From an uncultured Curvibacter sp. (GTDB lineage Bacteria; Pseudomonadota; Gammaproteobacteria; Burkholderiales; Burkholderiaceae), in assembly GCA_946481355.1 (NCBI GenBank), contig CAMLNH010000031.1:1-12999 (forward strand): a stretch of 12,999 nt of DNA. The letters run 5' to 3'. How positions within the stretch are numbered: the first letter of the stretch is position 1; every line of letters starts with the position of its first letter. Positions 7,146 through 12,999 of the stretch are shown in pieces. Under the pieces are notes generated by a model. That model had not been told where the DNA came from and did not search any database. It saw only the letters and a list, made by a program, of their open reading frames with translations. The position numbers and the translations under genes are program-made.

Positions 7146-8051
7146 TCAGCGCTTGCGTAGGCCTAAAGCCATGACGGCGCCGACAACGATGAGCGCGCCA
7201 GCCACCTGCACCGGCGCGATGCTCTGGCCCAGCAGGGCCCAGGCCAGCACAAGCGCCGCCACGGGTTCGACGTTCATGATGGGCGAGCTGCCCACCACGC
7301 CCAGCTTGGGCAGCAGCGTGAACATGATGGTGAAGGCCGTGCCGTAGCACAGCGTCAGTCCGGCCAGGCCCCACCAGCCGGCCGCGGCCTGGGGCAGGTG
7401 CAGGCCGCCTTGCAGCGGCAGCACCAGCAGCGCGAGCAGGCCCACGAGCGTCATGGTGACAGTGGTGCGCAGCCGCCCGTCCACGCCCGCGGCCTCATGT
7501 TGCGTGCAGACCAGGGCCGCGCCGAAGACAGCCGCCGCCAGTAGCGCAAAGGCCACCCCCGCGCCGATGCGGCTCCACTGTCCTGCCGCGCCCAGGCCCG
7601 AGGCCGCGCCGAAGACGTCGAGCGCCAATGCCAGGCCGATGAGCAGCACGGGCATGGCCAGCAGCACCGCGCGCTCGGGCTTGTGGCGGTAGAACAGCCA
7701 GGCAAAAAGCGCGGTCCACAGGGGGTAAGTGTTGAAGGTCAGCAGGGCCAGGGCCACGGGCAGGCGCGCCACGGCGGCGTAGAGGCTCAGGCTCTGCACG
7801 GCCACCAGCGCGCTGATCAGCAGCAGAAAGCCGCGCTGGCGTTTCGTGACCGTGAGCGAGACGCGCTGCTGCCAGACGATGAGCCCGACGACCAGCGCCG
7901 TGATCAGGCTGCGCACCGTGACCGCGCTGGCCACGTCCAGGCCATGGTTGAAGGCTAGACGCGCCGCCACGTGGTTGGCGCCAAACAGGCAGGCCGTGAA
8001 CAGCAGGGTGAAGAAGGCGGCGCGGCTGGGCGCGCTGGAGGTCACGGTCAT
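7146..8051 (-). CDS. EamA/DMT-family transporter (penultimate gene of the run)
   Basis: This 301-residue protein has two EamA repeats. The first starts FFTLLFTACLFGANHVAARLA (about 13-33) and includes YAAVARLPVALALLTFNTYPLWTALFAWLFYRHKPE (about 91-126). The second has YGTAFTIMFTLLPKLGVVGSSPIMNVEPVAALVLAWALLGQ (about 240-280), with the conserved Pro-Ile-Met-x(2)-Glu-Pro arrangement. Such proteins are inner-membrane, proton- or gradient-driven carriers. Substrate is not readable, but its place behind enzymes acting on 2-keto and hydroxy acids suggests export or uptake of a related acid or amino acid. The start ATG at 8051 lies 9 bp after the upstream stop and has only a poor Shine-Dalgarno (GATCCTCTCGC), so coupling to the upstream gene is likely. 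A GTG at residue 3 is an alternative start. The C-terminus is basic (LGLRKR). Confidence 0.88.
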   Translation of the reverse strand: MTVTSSAPSRAAFFTLLFTACLFGANHVAARLAFNHGLDVASAVTVRSLITALVVGLIVWQQRVSLTVTKRQRGFLLLISALVAVQSLSLYAAVARLPVALALLTFNTYPLWTALFAWLFYRHKPERAVLLAMPVLLIGLALALDVFGAASGLGAAGQWSRIGAGVAFALLAAAVFGAALVCTQHEAAGVDGRLRTTVTMTLVGLLALLVLPLQGGLHLPQAAAGWWGLAGLTLCYGTAFTIMFTLLPKLGVVGSSPIMNVEPVAALVLAWALLGQSIAPVQVAGALIVVGAVMALGLRKR

Positions 8052-8060
8052 GCGAGAGGA

Positions 8061-9044
8061 TCAGTAGAGCTTGCGCGTGCGCGCCTGCAGGCGTGCCAGA
8101 CCCAGCAGGATATCCGTGTTCGGCGTGGGCACGCCCGTGAGTGTGCCCAGCTCCTGCACCACGGTGACCAGTGCGTCGAGCTCCACGGGGCGGCCGGCTT
8201 CCAGGTCTTGCAACATCGAGGTCTTGAAGGCGCCGAGCTTGCGCGTGACCTCGTGCCGGTTCTCGGGTTGCTGGAAGATGGGGATGCCGATGCGCGCGCC
8301 GATCTCCTTGGCCTCCAGCATGATGCTGGAGATGAAACCGCGCACCAGCGGGTCGTCCAGGATCTTGTCGGTGGTGGCCCCCGTGAGCGCGCTCACAGGG
8401 TTCACGGTCATATTGCCCCAGAGCTTGTACCAGATGTCCTTCTGGATCTGGGCCGAGAGCTCGGTCTCGAAGCCGGCCTGCGTGAGCAGGGCCACGAGCT
8501 GCTGCACCCGCTCGGTCTTTTGCCCCGAGGGCTCACCGATGATGAGGCGGTTGCCGAAGTGATGCCGCGCCAGGCCGGGCTCCACGATCGCGCTGCTGGC
8601 ATGCACCACGCCGCCAATGATGTGCGCCGCCGGGATGCCCGCAGCGATCTCGCCCCTGGGGTCGATGGCCTTGAGCTGCGTGCCCGCGAGCTTCTCGCCG
8701 AAGTCGTGGAAGAACCACCAGGGCACGCCGTTCATGGCAGTCAGCACCACGGTCTGCGGGCCCAGCAGCGGCCGGATGTGACGCGCCACCTCGGCCAGGG
8801 CCGGTGCCTTGACCGCCACGATGACGAGGTCTTGCGGACCCAGCGCAGCCGGGTTGGCGCTGGCCTGCACAGGCACGGCCAGTGTCTCGCGTTCGAACTG
8901 GCAGCGCAGGCCCTGCTGCTGCAGGGCGGCCAACGTGGCGCCGCGCGCCACCACGCTGATGGCGCAGCCCGACTGGCCCAGGCGCGTGCCGAGCCATGCG
9001 CCGATGGCGCCTGCGCCGTAGATGCAGACCTTGCTGAAGCTCAT
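8061..9044 (-). CDS. Ketopantoate reductase (PanE/ApbA) family NAD(P)H-dependent 2-keto-acid reductase
   Basis: This 327-residue enzyme has an N-terminal Rossmann fold (KVCIYGAGAIGAWLG, GxGxxG at 10-15) and a helical C-terminal domain. Seen family residues are the NGV turn (TAMNGVPWW, 102-110), Lys207 and Asn211 in IWYKLWGNMTVNPVSALTG, equivalent to the catalytic Lys and substrate-binding Asn region, and Glu288 in GRPVELDAL near the C-terminus. The family reduces 2-dehydropantoate or related 2-keto acids with NAD(P)H. Because it lies inside a Bug/IlvD/SDR run and not beside panB or panC, it is probably a paralogue with another 2-keto or hydroxy acid as substrate. The start at 9044 follows AGGGAGAAAAGAACAT, a good ribosome-binding site; the frame runs on upstream to 9332 without protein-like sequence. 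A strong stem stands just before the ribosome-binding site. Confidence 0.88.
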   Translation of the reverse strand: MSFSKVCIYGAGAIGAWLGTRLGQSGCAISVVARGATLAALQQQGLRCQFERETLAVPVQASANPAALGPQDLVIVAVKAPALAEVARHIRPLLGPQTVVLTAMNGVPWWFFHDFGEKLAGTQLKAIDPRGEIAAGIPAAHIIGGVVHASSAIVEPGLARHHFGNRLIIGEPSGQKTERVQQLVALLTQAGFETELSAQIQKDIWYKLWGNMTVNPVSALTGATTDKILDDPLVRGFISSIMLEAKEIGARIGIPIFQQPENRHEVTRKLGAFKTSMLQDLEAGRPVELDALVTVVQELGTLTGVPTPNTDILLGLARLQARTRKLY

Positions 9045-9061
9045 ATGTTCTTTTCTCCCTG

Positions 9062-9088
9062 GCCCCGGGCTGGTGTCCAACCCGGGGC
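9062..9088 (-). repeat. GC-rich hairpin between Bug and ketopantoate-reductase-like genes
   Basis: GCCCCGGG (9062-9069) pairs with CCCGGGGC (9081-9088); after one mismatch TGG pairs with CCA, leaving a TGT loop. In the minus-strand transcript the stem ends immediately upstream of the AGGGAG ribosome-binding site of the next gene. It could stabilise one part of the mRNA, tune translation, or partly terminate transcription; there is no T tract. Confidence 0.55.
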
Positions 9089-9106
9089 GGTGCAGGCCGT
9101 CCTGGA

Positions 9107-10096
9107 TCAGGCGTCGGCCGTGAAGCCGATGGACTTGACGATGGGCGCCCACTTGGCCGTGTCCTGCTTGAGCAGGTTCGCGAGTTCGGCGGGGCTGTTG
9201 GACATGGTTTCCAGGCCGAAGGTCGCCAGGCCGTCGATCACGTCCTTCGAGGCCAGCGCGGCCTTGAGGGCGGCATTCATGCGTGCCACTAGCGCGGCGT
9301 CGGCCTTGGGCGGCAGGAAGAAGGCGAACCACTCGCTGTGGGTCAGTTCCTTGAAACCCTGCTCCGCATAGGTGGGCACGTCGGGCGCGAAGCGGTTGCG
9401 CTTGGTGCCCGAGGTGGCGAGGATGCGGATCTTGCCCGTGGCCAGGTGCTGGGTGATGTCGCCGATGGGGCCGCTGACGGCTGCGATCTGGCCGCCCAGC
9501 AGGTCCAGCATGGCGGGCTGGGTGCCGCGGTAGGCCGCGTGCTTGAGGTCGATGCCCGCGCTCTTGCCCAGCAGTGCGCCCACGAAGTGCGGCGTGGAAC
9601 CGGCAGCCGGCGAGCCGAAGTTGGCCTGGGCCGGGTTGGCCTTGGCCCAGGTGACGAACTCGGCCAGGGTCTTGACGCTGGCCGGCACCAGCGGGCCCAC
9701 GGCCAGGCCGAAGTCGAACACGCAGGCCAGCGAGACCGGCGTGACGTCGGCCACGGGGTCATAGGGCAGCTTCTTGTAGATGTGCGGGTAGATGGTGAAC
9801 ATCGAGGTCGGCGACTGCAGCAGCGTGCTGCCATCGGCCGGCTGGCCCTTGAGGTACTGGATGGCGATCTGGCCGCCCGCACCGGTCTTGTTCTCGACGA
9901 CGACGGTCTTGGCATAGGTGCCGGTCAGGCGCGTGCCCACGCGGCGGCAGGTGTTGTCCGAAGTGCCGCCAGCCGCGAAGCCGGTGACGATCTTCAGCGT
10001 GTCGATCTGGGCCTGGGCCCAGGCCTGCTGGCCGATGCTGGCCAGCAGCGCAGCGGCGCCCGTGGACTGGATGAGGTGGCGGCGTTGGATGCTCAT
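9107..10096 (-). CDS. Bug-family tripartite tricarboxylate transporter substrate-binding receptor
   Basis: This 329-residue periplasmic protein is a TctC/Bug-type receptor, a family hugely expanded in Burkholderiales that binds carboxylates and other small acids. The N-terminus MSIQRRHLIQSTGAAALLASIGQQAWA has a twin-arginine-like pair at residues 5-6 and an AQA cleavage site near 26-30, so it is exported, perhaps by Tat. The mature part shows the family landmarks IVTGFAAGGTSDNTCRRVG, VVVENKTGAGGQIAIQYLKGQPADGSTLL and the KLPYDPVADVTPVSL block. The later SPAAGSTPHFVGALL, HAAYRGTQPAMLDLLGGQI and the WFAFFLPPKADAA stretch also fit. The start at 10096 has an excellent ribosome-binding site (CAAGGAGACAGAC). 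No tctA or tctB membrane gene is near, so the receptor either uses a shared permease or acts in signalling. It lies 32 bp after the dehydratase gene. The ligand is probably an organic acid metabolised by the neighbouring enzymes; this is inference. Confidence 0.94.
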   Translation of the reverse strand: MSIQRRHLIQSTGAAALLASIGQQAWAQAQIDTLKIVTGFAAGGTSDNTCRRVGTRLTGTYAKTVVVENKTGAGGQIAIQYLKGQPADGSTLLQSPTSMFTIYPHIYKKLPYDPVADVTPVSLACVFDFGLAVGPLVPASVKTLAEFVTWAKANPAQANFGSPAAGSTPHFVGALLGKSAGIDLKHAAYRGTQPAMLDLLGGQIAAVSGPIGDITQHLATGKIRILATSGTKRNRFAPDVPTYAEQGFKELTHSEWFAFFLPPKADAALVARMNAALKAALASKDVIDGLATFGLETMSNSPAELANLLKQDTAKWAPIVKSIGFTADA

Positions 10097-10128
10097 GTCT
10101 GTCTCCTTGGTTTGATGGGTGAGCAGGT

Positions 10129-11850
10129 TCAGGAAAGGTCGCGCAGCCAGGTCACGGGCCCGGAGTGGGTCACCGCGCCCTGGTGGCTCGGACGTACTAA
10201 GCGTGCATATTTTTCCAGCAGACCGCCCTGGGCGACCCCCGTGTTTACCTTGACATCGGCCAGCCGCCGGGCGATTTCATCTGCGGACAGCTCCACCGTG
10301 ATGCTGCGGGTAGGTGCACGGGCGTCGATCGCGATGATGTCCCCATCGTGCACTGCGGCTATCGGCCCTTTGTCAGCCGCTTCGGGGCCGGCGTACCCGA
10401 TGCACAGGCCGCGCGTGGCGCCCGAGAAGCGCCCGTCGGTCAGCAGGGCCACCTTGTCGCCCATGCCCTGGCCGTAGAGCAGGGCCGTGATGCCCAGCAT
10501 CTCGCGCATGCCCGGGCTGCCCTTGGGTCCTTCGTTGCGGATCACGATCACGTCGCCCGGCTGGTAGCGTATGGCCTGCACGGCGGCCTGGGCCTCCTCT
10601 TCGGATTCGAAGACGCGCGCCGGCCCGCGGTGCACCAGGGTCTTCAGGCCGGCGGTCTTGAGCAGGGCGCCGTCGGGGCAGAGGTTGCCCTTGAGCACGG
10701 CGAGTCCTCCGTCCCTGGAGATGGCGTCTTCAAAGCGGCGCACCACCTGGCCGTCCGGGTCGTTGGCGTCGGCGATCTCCTCGGCCAGCGTGCGGCCGGT
10801 CCAGGTCAGCGTGTCGCCGTGCAGATGGCCGCTGCGCAGCAGTTCACGCAGCACCACGGCCGCGCCGCCGATGTAATACATGTCACGCGCGAGGTACTTG
10901 CCGCCCGGGCGCAGATCGGCGATCAGCGGCGTGCGCGCAAAGACCTCGGCCACGTCGTCGAGGTGGAAGGGGATGCCGGCCTCGTGCGCAATCGCCGGGA
11001 TGTGCAGCGCCGCGTTGGTGGAGCCGCCCGTGGCCGAGACCACGGCACAGGCGTTCTCCAGGGCTTTGCGGGTGACGATGTCGCGCGGCAGCGGGGCTTC
11101 ACCCATCACCGCCTTCATCAGCTGCTTGGCTGCACGGCGCATCAGCGGCGCACGTTCGCTGAAGACTGCGGGCACCATGCTGGAGCCGATGGGCGCCAGG
11201 CCCAGGGCCTCGGAGACCATGCCCATGGTGTTGGCCGTGAACTGGCCCGCGCAGGCGCCGGCCGTCGGCAGGCAGGCCTGGCTGATGGCGTCCAGTTCGG
11301 CGTGCGTGGCGTCGCCCGCCAGCACCTTGCCGATGGTCTCGTAGGTGTCGACCACATTGAGGTCGCGCCCGTCGGCGCCCGGCGTCTGCCCGGGCAGGGC
11401 CGAGCCGCCGTGCACGAAGACGCTGGGCACATTGCAGCGCACCATGCCCATCATCAGGCCGGGCAGGTTCTTGTCGCAGGCGCCGATGCCGAAGATGCCG
11501 TCCCACTGGTGGCCGCGCACCGAGGCCTCCACGCTGTCGGCAATGAGCTCGCGCGAGATCAGCGAAAAACGCATGCCCGAATGCGCCATGGTCAGGCCAT
11601 CCGACACCGAGACCACGGGGCACTCGTGCGGCGTGCCGCCGCCTGCGTAGATGCCGGTCTTGGCGTGTTGGGCCTGGTCGCGTAGGTTGAGGTTGCAGGG
11701 GCTCATCTCGCCGCCGGTATGGAAGACGCCGATGTGCGGGCGGGCGATGTCTTCCTCGTCCTGACCGAGTGCGTGCAGGAAGCTGCGCGTGGTGGCACGC
11801 AGCGTGCCCTCGTAGATGGTGGCGGAGCGGAACTTCTTTTTCTCGGTCAT
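10129..11850 (-). CDS. IlvD/Edd-family dehydratase, dihydroxy-acid dehydratase-like
   Basis: This 573-residue enzyme removes water from 2,3-dihydroxy acids to give 2-keto acids. It retains the iron-sulfur-ligand cysteines C52 (GEMSPCNLN), C125 (GACDKNLPG) and C200 (PTAGACAGQFTANTMG). The CDK lysine K127, usually carbamylated, the VSDG aspartate D84 and the C-terminal TDGRFSGATRG with the base Ser476 are also present, as is NEGPKGSPGMREML (439-452). The SDGLTMAHSGMRFSLISRELIADS block is IlvD-like, so a [2Fe-2S] dihydroxy-acid or sugar-acid dehydratase is likely. Its setting beside Bug, an SDR and a keto-acid reductase, with no other ilv gene nearby, points to a catabolic paralogue rather than the housekeeping branched-chain enzyme, but chemistry alone cannot decide. 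The start at 11850 lacks a strong Shine-Dalgarno (CCGAATGAACCC). It lies 26 bp after the SDR stop. Confidence 0.9.
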   Translation of the reverse strand: MTEKKKFRSATIYEGTLRATTRSFLHALGQDEEDIARPHIGVFHTGGEMSPCNLNLRDQAQHAKTGIYAGGGTPHECPVVSVSDGLTMAHSGMRFSLISRELIADSVEASVRGHQWDGIFGIGACDKNLPGLMMGMVRCNVPSVFVHGGSALPGQTPGADGRDLNVVDTYETIGKVLAGDATHAELDAISQACLPTAGACAGQFTANTMGMVSEALGLAPIGSSMVPAVFSERAPLMRRAAKQLMKAVMGEAPLPRDIVTRKALENACAVVSATGGSTNAALHIPAIAHEAGIPFHLDDVAEVFARTPLIADLRPGGKYLARDMYYIGGAAVVLRELLRSGHLHGDTLTWTGRTLAEEIADANDPDGQVVRRFEDAISRDGGLAVLKGNLCPDGALLKTAGLKTLVHRGPARVFESEEEAQAAVQAIRYQPGDVIVIRNEGPKGSPGMREMLGITALLYGQGMGDKVALLTDGRFSGATRGLCIGYAGPEAADKGPIAAVHDGDIIAIDARAPTRSITVELSADEIARRLADVKVNTGVAQGGLLEKYARLVRPSHQGAVTHSGPVTWLRDLS

Positions 11851-11876
11851 GGGTTCATTCGGCGCTTATTCAGTGT

Positions 11877-12653
11877 TTAGCCGGCGTTGAGGTGCAGGCC
11901 ATTGTCCAGGGGGATCACGGTACCCGTCATGCCGGGCGCGCGTTCGGTGAGAAAGCAGGCGAGCGCGGCCACTTCCTCGGCTTGGGAGACGCGCCGCAGC
12001 GGCGAACTCTCGGTTTGTATCTGCAGCACCTCGGCGTGGCGCGTGGCGTCCAGCACGCGGCTGGGCAGGCCGCCGTCGACAAAGCCCGGTGCGATGGCGT
12101 TCACACGAACTTGCGGGCCCAGCGCGCGCGCCAGCGCCAGCGTGAGCGTGTTGACCGCGCCTTTCGATGCCGCATAGGCCATGGACGAGCCGCGCCCGAT
12201 GAGGCCGCCGATGGACGAGATGTTGACCACGCTGCCGCGGCTGCTGGCTTTCAGGGCCGGCGCGCAGGCGCGCGTCATGCGGTACAGGCCCACGGTGTTC
12301 ACGTCGTAGGTGCGGTGGAACTCCTCGGGCGTTAGCGCGTCGAGGTCGGTGTGCGCGATGAAGCGCGTCGTGCCCGCGCAGTTGATCAGCGCGTCGATGC
12401 GGCCGAACTTCTGCAGCGCGCCCTGCACGAAGGCCGCGCAGCTCTCATCCTGGCTCACGTCCAGGTGCAACAGCAGCGGGCTCACGCCATGTGCCTCGCA
12501 TTCGGTGGCCACGTCGAGCAGGGCCACGCGGTTGGTTTCGTCCAGCCAGCTCAGGCCCAGGTCCCAGCCATGCGCCGCGAACTCGCGCGCGCAGGCCGCG
12601 CCGATGCCGGTGGCGGCGCCGGTGATGAGGCAGACAGGGCGGGGGCTGGGCAT
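11877..12653 (-). CDS. Short-chain dehydrogenase/reductase (SDR), first gene of the minus-strand run
   Basis: This 258-residue classical SDR has the cofactor motif TGAATGIG (11-18) and an NCAG strand in place of NNAG (91-94). The Asn of the catalytic tetrad is N119 (YDVNT), with Ser147, Tyr160 and Lys164 (NISSIGG ... AYAASK). PGFVDGG (189-195) and the C-terminal PGMTGTVIPLDNGLHL complete the fold. Such enzymes oxidise or reduce hydroxyl groups with NAD(P); 3-oxoacyl-ACP-reductase-like (FabG-type) names are common, but the place in this run suggests an alcohol or hydroxy-acid substrate. The start at 12653 (MPSPRPVCLITGA) fits the usual family N-terminus. A longer start at 12719 would add a 22-residue tail without known features, and neither has a good ribosome-binding site. 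It is divergent from radA and probably heads the operon down to 6288. Confidence 0.9.
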   Translation of the reverse strand: MPSPRPVCLITGAATGIGAACAREFAAHGWDLGLSWLDETNRVALLDVATECEAHGVSPLLLHLDVSQDESCAAFVQGALQKFGRIDALINCAGTTRFIAHTDLDALTPEEFHRTYDVNTVGLYRMTRACAPALKASSRGSVVNISSIGGLIGRGSSMAYAASKGAVNTLTLALARALGPQVRVNAIAPGFVDGGLPSRVLDATRHAEVLQIQTESSPLRRVSQAEEVAALACFLTERAPGMTGTVIPLDNGLHLNAG

Positions 12654-12726
12654 GGGGCAGGCGAAAGGCTTGTGGAGCTTAAGCGAGACCCATGGCGCGT
12701 ACGCCACAGTGGTCGACATTGGGCGG

Positions 12727-12742
12727 CTGTGATTTCATACAG
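12727..12742. promoter_or_regulatory. LexA-box-like palindrome CTGT-N8-ACAG
   Basis: CTGTGATTTCATACAG fits the gammaproteobacterial and betaproteobacterial SOS-operator pattern CTGT-N8-ACAG exactly. On the minus strand it reads TACTGTAT at its start, matching the best-conserved half-site. It overlaps both weak candidate radA promoters, so a bound repressor would block transcription of radA, the SDR gene, or both. It could still be a chance match, as the half-sites are only four bases each. Confidence 0.45.
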
Positions 12743-12760
12743 TATTGGGGTAACATCGCC

Positions 12761-12920
12761 GTGTCCTGTCCGGGAAATGCCCGCACGCGGTGAAACCGAT
12801 GGATTTCCGGTCAGGACAAGGCGCGAACCACAGCGATACCACGGGTATCGCGCGGATTCGCAACGCCGTCATGGCCGGAAAGGCGCGGTTTCATGTGCGG
12901 GCATTTGCGGGACAGGACAC
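12761..12920. repeat. 160-bp long inverted-repeat element (MITE-like insertion or structured radA leader)
   Basis: The two ends are inverted copies. GTGTCCTGTCC (12761-12771) pairs with 12910-12920. AAATGCCCGCAC (12775-12786) pairs with 12895-12906. TGAAACC (12791-12797) pairs with 12887-12893. Pairing then continues inward: TTTCCGG (12804-12810) with 12875-12881, GAC and GGCG (12815-12823) with 12864-12870, CGAA (12824-12827) with 12857-12860, and GCGATACC (12833-12840) with 12844-12851 around an ACG loop. About 56 pairs can form in one nearly unbranched stem. It holds no open reading frame of note. No clear target-site duplication flanks it, so an insertion origin is not proven. Because the fold is palindromic it would form in RNA from either strand. 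Confidence 0.8.
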
Positions 12921-12922
12921 TG

Positions 12923-12999
12923 ATGGCCAAGGAAAAAACCCTCTACAGCTGCAACGAGTGCGGCGGCACCAGCCCCAAGTGGCTGGGCAAGTGCCCGCA
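12923..12999 (+). CDS. radA: DNA repair protein RadA (partial, N-terminal 25 residues only)
   Basis: The window ends inside this gene. The visible protein begins MAKEKTLYSCNECGG and continues TSPKWLGKCPA. This is the N-terminal four-cysteine zinc finger (CxxC ... CxxC) of RadA/Sms, with two visible CxxC-type halves: C10 and C13 seen, C24 the first of the second pair. RadA is a RecA-like, DnaB-like ATPase promoting branch migration during recombination. The ATP-binding and Lon-like domains lie beyond the window. The start ATG at 12923 is preceded by ACAGGACACTG, whose AGGA at 12914-12917 is the only plausible ribosome-binding site. That site lies inside the right arm of the long inverted repeat. 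Orientation is divergent from the SDR run. Confidence 0.9.
   Translation, partial: MAKEKTLYSCNECGGTSPKWLGKCP

Larger units (their letters stand above)
12654..12922. promoter_or_regulatory. 269-bp SDR/radA divergent intergenic region
   Basis: It should hold the promoters for the minus-strand six-gene run and for radA. For radA, TCGACA at 12713-12718 with TACAGT at 12738-12743 (19-base spacing), or CTGTGA at 12727-12732 with TAACAT at 12751-12756 (18 bases), are the only weak -35/-10 pairs seen. The region contains a LexA-box-like palindrome and a 160-bp inverted-repeat element, both listed separately. Confidence 0.4.

Noticed and set aside
6288..8051. Two adjacent EamA genes as a tandem duplication or a heteromeric small-multidrug-resistance pair
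   Set aside because: They are full-length two-repeat carriers of 280 and 301 residues with different motifs. They are neither the 100-110-residue SMR subunits nor close copies of each other.
7971..9371. 466-codon plus-strand frame opposite the PanE-like gene
   Set aside because: Both the Rossmann motif and the good ribosome-binding site support the minus-strand gene; the plus-strand product has no recognisable domain.
10348..11685. 445-codon plus-strand frame opposite the IlvD-like gene
   Set aside because: The dehydratase has every iron-sulfur and catalytic motif in the minus-strand frame. The opposite frame is an artefact of G/C third positions.
12654..12719. Longer start for the SDR at 12719
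   Set aside because: It adds 22 residues with no known role before the usual SDR N-terminus, and it has no Shine-Dalgarno. It cannot be fully excluded because the shorter start also lacks one.
12761..12920. Intrinsic terminator for a gene reading toward radA or the SDR
   Set aside because: The stem is far longer than a terminator, is interrupted by internal loops, and no T tract follows on either strand.
12743..12930. Target-site duplication flanking the 160-bp element
   Set aside because: The bases outside the two ends (ACATCGCC on the left, TGATGGCC on the right) share no direct repeat longer than three bases.

Overview
The window looks like chromosome of a GC-rich betaproteobacterium, most likely order Burkholderiales and probably Comamonadaceae-like. 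The reasons are the strong G/C third-position bias, a Bug-type solute receptor with no membrane partner genes nearby, a GlcF/LivK/EamA gene mix typical of that group, and alr and radA in one neighbourhood. The placement is inferred from gene content, not from a marker gene. No rRNA, tRNA, CRISPR array, transposase or integrase is visible.

Layout. (1) 1-2158: the C-terminal part of glcF (+) runs tail to tail into a branched-chain-amino-acid-type ABC substrate-binding protein (-), and the two coding regions overlap by 8 bp. (2) 2338-3848: a minus-strand pair, dedA-family gene then EamA transporter, joined by a GTGA start/stop overlap. (3) 3955-6281: a plus-strand pair, alr then a degenerate HD-GYP-like protein, joined by an ATGA overlap. 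(4) 12653 down to 6288: a tightly spaced minus-strand run of SDR, IlvD-family dehydratase, Bug receptor, ketopantoate-reductase-like enzyme and two EamA/DMT transporters. It reads as one operon for taking up and converting an organic or hydroxy acid, with export or uptake capacity at its 3' end. (5) 12923-end: the first codons of radA (+).

Most of the sequence is coding. The largest gaps are 12654-12922 (269 bp), 2159-2337 (179 bp), 3849-3954 (106 bp) and 9045-9106 (62 bp); no gap exceeds 300 bp. The most unusual structure is in the SDR/radA gap. Bases 12761-12920 can fold end to end into one long imperfect hairpin with near-perfect terminal inverted repeats. Its right end carries the only plausible ribosome-binding site of radA. 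A CTGT-N8-ACAG palindrome matching the LexA-box consensus lies just beside it at 12727-12742. This is either a non-autonomous palindromic (MITE-like) insertion or a structured 5' leader of a DNA-repair gene, and it is the best candidate here for something undescribed.

The genes fall into unrelated functional blocks: glycolate oxidation, amino-acid uptake, cell-wall D-alanine supply, envelope/membrane proteins, acid catabolism and DNA repair. The only block with a shared purpose suggested by its layout is the six-gene minus-strand run.
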